Shown here: positions 62,151 to 64,000 of the stretch, one piece after another
Layout of the letters: each line of letters opens with the position of its first letter
Numbering within the stretch: position 1 is the stretch's first letter
Source of the DNA: Kiritimatiellia bacterium
GTDB lineage: Bacteria; Verrucomicrobiota; Kiritimatiellia; CAIVKH01
Direction of reading: 5' to 3'
Length of the DNA: 64,000 nucleotides
Assembly (NCBI GenBank): GCA_023953695.1
Contig: JAMLJG010000006.1
Coordinates: forward strand, 47,246 to 111,245
Notes under the pieces: model-generated
Told to the model about the DNA's origin: nothing
Database searches by the model: none
The model's input: only the letters and a program-made list of their open reading frames with translations
Translations under genes and position numbers: made by a program

Positions 62151-63785
62151 ATGTCACGCGGTTACCTGAGCCTGGTCCTCCACGGACACTTGCCCTATGT
62201 GCGGCACCCCGAGCACGAAGAGTTCTTCGAAGAGCGCTGGCTCTTTGAAGCCATCACTGAGAGCTACGTGCCGCTCATCAGAATCTGCGACGGCCTGCTG
62301 GCCGACGGAATCCCATTTCGCTTCGCCCTCTCGCTCTCGCCAACCCTCTGCGCGATGCTGCAGGATGATCTGCTACAGCGCCGCTATATTCGCCACCTCG
62401 AGAGACTCATCGAATTGGCACACAAAGAAGTCGCGCGCACTGCGGCGGAACCCCAACTCAATCGGCTCGCCAAGTTTTATCGCGACTGGTTCATCGAAAC
62501 CGCGCACATCTATGACGCGCGCTACGGGCGCGACCTCGTCAAAGCCTTCCGCCGCTTTCAGGAAGCGGGCGTCGTCGAATTGTTCACCACCTGCGCGACA
62601 CACGGCTACTTGCCGCTGATAAAAACCCATCCGCGCGCCGTAGAAGTGCAAGTCAAGCTGGGCGCTGAGAGCTATCGCCGTTGCTTTGGACGCTCCGCTC
62701 GCGGCATCTGGGTGCCCGAGTGCGCATACTATCCCGGTCTCGAGACCGTGCTCGCCGACTCCGGACTCGCCTATTTTCTTGTTGATGCCCATGGCATTCA
62801 GAACGCATCCGTGCGGCCCCACTACGGACTCTTTGCCCCCATCGCTTGCGACAACGGCGTCGCCGCCTACGGGCGCGACCCCGAATCCTCCCGCCAAGTG
62901 TGGAGTTCGCACGGCGGCTATCCCGGCGACTACGATTATCGCGACTTCTACCGCGACCTCGGCTATGACGCCGAGCTCGACTACATCGCGCCCTACATCC
63001 TCGACAACACCACGCGCATTCCCACCGGGATCAAATACCACCGCGTCACCGGCCCCGACGCGAACAAAGAACTCTATGACCCCGACCGCGCGCGGAACAA
63101 AGCCGAGCAGCACGCTGAACACTTTTTGCGCAGCCGCCAGCAGCAACTCGCCGCGCAAGCCTCGCGCATGGACCGGCCGCCCATCGTTGTTTCACCCTAT
63201 GATGCCGAACTCTTTGGCCACTGGTGGTTTGAAGGCCCGCAATTCATTGATTTCTTGATGCGCAAAGCCGCCACCGCTTCCGAAGAAATTGAACTCATCA
63301 CCCCCGGCGACTACCTCGCGCGCCACCACATCCTGCAGAAATCAACCCCCTCCGCCTCCAGTTGGGGATGGCAAGGCTACAACGACTGCTGGTTGAGCGG
63401 TGTCAACGAATGGATCTATCCCGAGTTACACCGCGCAGCCAGCTCCCTGAGCAAGCTCGCCACCGCCTTCCAGAACGAACCTGCGGGCTCACTGCGCGAG
63501 CGCCTCCTCAATCAAGCCGCGCGCTCCCTGCTTCTGGCACAATCCTCCGACTGGCCCTTCATCATGAAATGCGGAACTGCCGTCGAATACGCCAACCGCC
63601 GCGTCCGCGACCAAATCGCCCGCGTTCACTTCCTTTGCGACGCCGCCGAGAAGAACGACGTCGAGCCCCGGAAACTCATGGCCCTGGAGCATTTGGACAA
63701 ACTCTTTCCCTTCATGGATTTCCGGCTATACGCCGACCCCGCGCCCGCCAGCGCCGCGCTGGACTCGACCGCCGCTGCGACCTAA
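62151..63785 (+). CDS. GH57/DUF1957 1,4-alpha-glucan branching enzyme
   Basis: The 544-residue protein is of the DUF1957-containing GH57 branching enzyme type: start GYLSLVLHGHLPYVRHPEHE (family HxHLPY-RHP), nucleophile Glu in IWVPECAYYPG, acid Asp in SPYDAELFGHWWFEGP, and a helical DUF1957 C-terminal part (SWGWQGYNDCWLSGVNEWIY). Length is typical (about 520-560). With GH13 glgB at 52305 the cluster encodes two branching enzymes of different fold. It is the last gene of the cluster. Confidence 0.93.
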   Translation: MSRGYLSLVLHGHLPYVRHPEHEEFFEERWLFEAITESYVPLIRICDGLLADGIPFRFALSLSPTLCAMLQDDLLQRRYIRHLERLIELAHKEVARTAAEPQLNRLAKFYRDWFIETAHIYDARYGRDLVKAFRRFQEAGVVELFTTCATHGYLPLIKTHPRAVEVQVKLGAESYRRCFGRSARGIWVPECAYYPGLETVLADSGLAYFLVDAHGIQNASVRPHYGLFAPIACDNGVAAYGRDPESSRQVWSSHGGYPGDYDYRDFYRDLGYDAELDYIAPYILDNTTRIPTGIKYHRVTGPDANKELYDPDRARNKAEQHAEHFLRSRQQQLAAQASRMDRPPIVVSPYDAELFGHWWFEGPQFIDFLMRKAATASEEIELITPGDYLARHHILQKSTPSASSWGWQGYNDCWLSGVNEWIYPELHRAASSLSKLATAFQNEPAGSLRERLLNQAARSLLLAQSSDWPFIMKCGTAVEYANRRVRDQIARVHFLCDAAEKNDVEPRKLMALEHLDKLFPFMDFRLYADPAPASAALDSTAAAT

Positions 63786-63860
63786 CCGCACTTTCTGCTT
63801 CCGTTTTGCCGCGCAACTTCCGATATTCTCGCCCATCCACGCCGCGCATAGATTTTCAGA

Positions 63861-63950
<90 letters not shown>

Positions 63951-63969
63951 CTTCATACCCGATCCGCCA

Positions 63970-64000
63970 ATGGCGAATATTTATGTGCTATACAGCTCAA
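63970..64000 (+). CDS. Possible 5' end of a GIY-YIG nuclease gene (off right edge)
   Basis: The last bases read MANIYVLYSS from an ATG at 63970. The xIYVLYSS pattern matches the first strand (Y-V-Y-x-L-x-S) of small GIY-YIG endonucleases. Only ten codons are visible, so this is tentative. Confidence 0.35.
   Translation, partial: MANIYVLYSS

Overview
The window is a dense, high-GC bacterial chromosome segment of about 64 kb with 50-odd genes and no phage, transposon or CRISPR array. It looks Gram-negative: there are lipoprotein signal peptides, a TolC-like outer membrane factor, an outer membrane beta-barrel and a Wza/Wzc export pair. The metabolism is respiratory: a complete 2-oxoglutarate dehydrogenase operon and a heme-copper enzyme. 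RNase HIII (instead of HI/HII), DUF4912, several GH57 enzymes and scattered 15-nt TTCCAA-N3-TTGGAA palindromes would fit an uncultured lineage near the PVC superphylum or groups such as Sumerlaeota or Hydrogenedentota. This placement is an inference; the window holds no rRNA.

Layout. 0-2.4 kb: lipoprotein, small membrane protein, Fe-S-loop protein. 2.4-7.8 kb (minus): a five-gene heme-copper operon (short TM peptide, CuA subunit II, subunit I, SCO, and a fused cytochrome b / 2x[4Fe-4S] / MvhD-FlpD-like protein). Subunit I has all six metal-ligand histidines but Gln where oxygen reductases have the cross-linked Tyr, so it may be an NO reductase of the eNOR type. 8-9 kb: AsmA-like repeat protein. 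9-17.6 kb (minus): a heavy-metal RND efflux operon led by an ECF sigma factor, a small membrane anti-sigma and a CnrX/CpxP-like sensor, as in Cnr systems. 17.9-23.5 kb (plus): five tightly overlapping genes for membrane proteins tied to nucleic acids (triple TRAM, NERD, two small TM proteins, a large ComEC with a degenerate metallo-beta-lactamase motif). 23.6-26.5 kb: DJ-1/PfpI protein, HU, FAH-family protein, RNase HIII. 26.7-33.6 kb: exopolysaccharide export locus. 33.6-39.3 kb (minus): sucA-sucB-lpdA. 39.4-44.4 kb: tsaE-tsaB, beta-propeller, GT39-like/TPR protein, EEP hydrolase. 44.6-47.8 kb: phosphohexomutase and a TM-helix-repeat channel-like protein. 47.9-51.9 kb (minus): mfd and two small membrane proteins. 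52.3-63.8 kb (plus): an alpha-glucan cluster (GH13 glgB, unknown, glgA, two GH57, a glycosyltransferase, DUF4912, a DUF1957-type GH57). Then tRNA-Ser(GGA) and possibly the start of a GIY-YIG gene.

The two units that most deserve follow-up are the heme-copper operon with its unusual electron-transfer fusion and the TRAM-NERD-ComEC operon. Identities rest on motifs read by eye; no database search was run.
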